Positions 13,976-14,206 of a stretch of 14,206 bases of DNA are shown here, in pieces. The position numbers and the translations under genes are program-made. This stretch comes from Actinoplanes liguriensis (GTDB lineage Bacteria > Actinomycetota > Actinomycetes > Mycobacteriales > Micromonosporaceae). The stretch spans positions 1 through 14,206 of the forward strand of contig JNYN01000439.1 in the NCBI GenBank assembly GCA_000715855.1, in the 5' to 3' direction. Under the pieces are notes generated by a model that was given only the letters and a program-made list of their open reading frames with translations, was not told where the DNA came from and searched no databases. Every line of letters begins with the position of its first letter. Positions within the stretch are counted from its first letter, which is position 1.

Positions 13976-14192
13976 ATGCCGGAGCCCCACGGCCCGCTCG
14001 CCCGGATTCCGGAGCGTCTACGGCCGCGTGCCACGCTGATCCTCGGCAGCCGGTTGGGGAGGTGGCTGCTGCACGGCGCCGGCGAGCTGGTCCGGGTGCA
14101 GATCTTCGACCGGGCGATGACCCTGGCCGCGCAGTCGTTCACGTCGATCTTCCCGATGCTGATCATGTTGGCGGCGCTGCTCGGGCCGGGGG
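13976..14192 (+). CDS. Second YihY/BrkB family protein, 3' part missing at contig end
   Basis: About 72 residues are genuine. The N-terminal charged part (MPEPHGPLARIPERLRPRA) leads into AGELVRVQIFDRAMTLAAQ and SFTSIFPMLIMLAALLG, the first helix region of the YihY/BrkB family where a cytoplasmic amphipathic stretch precedes the FxxFPxL-type membrane entry. GGAAGG is 8 nt before the ATG, a good ribosome site. The frame continues to the last base, but the final codons (AVSYT) come from adapter sequence, so the gene is cut by the contig end, not by a biological event. It is a different subtype from the YihY protein at 1191, with a longer N-terminal lead and little resemblance beyond the family signature. 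Promoter motif copy E lies upstream. Confidence 0.82.
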
Positions 14193-14206
14193 CTGTCTCT
14201 TATACA
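14193..14206 (-). other. Nextera/Tn5 mosaic-end sequence at contig end
   Basis: CTGTCTCTTATACA is an exact 14-base match to the mosaic end and runs to the last base of the window, which therefore appears to be an untrimmed contig terminus. Confidence 0.93.

Noticed and set aside
1..14206. tRNA, rRNA, CRISPR array, riboswitch or prophage genes
   Set aside because: I found no cloverleaf, no regularly spaced direct repeats, no rRNA-like segment and no integrase or phage structural gene. The holin-type domain belongs to a chromosomal phosphatase family.

Overview
The window is very GC-rich DNA with the gene style of a filamentous actinobacterium. Gene content (Rv1733c-type membrane protein, DUF7144 protein, paired YihY/BrkB proteins, a holin-fused phosphatase, an HTH-STAND ATPase) suggests Micromonosporaceae, Actinoplanes-like. 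That assignment rests on recognising families, not on a search.

The layout from left to right is as follows. (1) A partial DUF1269/DUF6325-like gene (-) diverges from a + operon of a lipoprotein, a DUF7144 membrane protein and a YihY/BrkB protein. (2) A two-gene - operon, Rv1733c-like protein then a DHA2-type MFS transporter, diverges from a + pair, a multi-pass membrane protein then a P-loop uridine-kinase-like protein. (3) A strong hairpin separates that pair from a convergent 3.5-kb gene (-). This gene encodes an HTH, a STAND-type P-loop ATPase and about 15 TPR-like repeats, has lower GC than its surroundings, and carries an apparent 1-base frameshift. A tiny predicted membrane protein diverges from it across a region rich in GTGCGC boxes. 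(4) A - operon holds a class II glutamine amidotransferase, arginine deiminase (arcA) and a calcineurin-like phosphoesterase. (5) A holin-domain/alkaline-phosphatase fusion gene (-) diverges from the start of a second YihY gene, which runs off the end.

The strongest biological observation is a promoter architecture that I cannot match to a named regulator. It is an imperfect palindrome, TCAYYC-N5-GGGTGR, followed exactly 22 nt later by a -10-like GAnnnT. It occurs on the gene-facing side of five transcription units and, in a weaker form, of a sixth. Four of these genes have the start codon 6-7 nt after the hexamer and lack a usable Shine-Dalgarno sequence, which suggests leaderless transcripts. 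The two with a longer leader have a strong Shine-Dalgarno. This would tie the YihY, Rv1733c, MFS, kinase, phosphatase and probably arcA units into one regulon.

The strongest technical observation is that the assembly is contaminated with Nextera/Tn5 mosaic-end sequence at three places (1710-1726, about 13264-13279, and the last 14 bases). It writes a false peptide into one YihY gene, breaks the phosphatase gene while deleting its probable active-site segment, and ends the contig. Two other genes have probable single-base deletions, so reading-frame breaks here should not be taken as real pseudogenes without checking reads.
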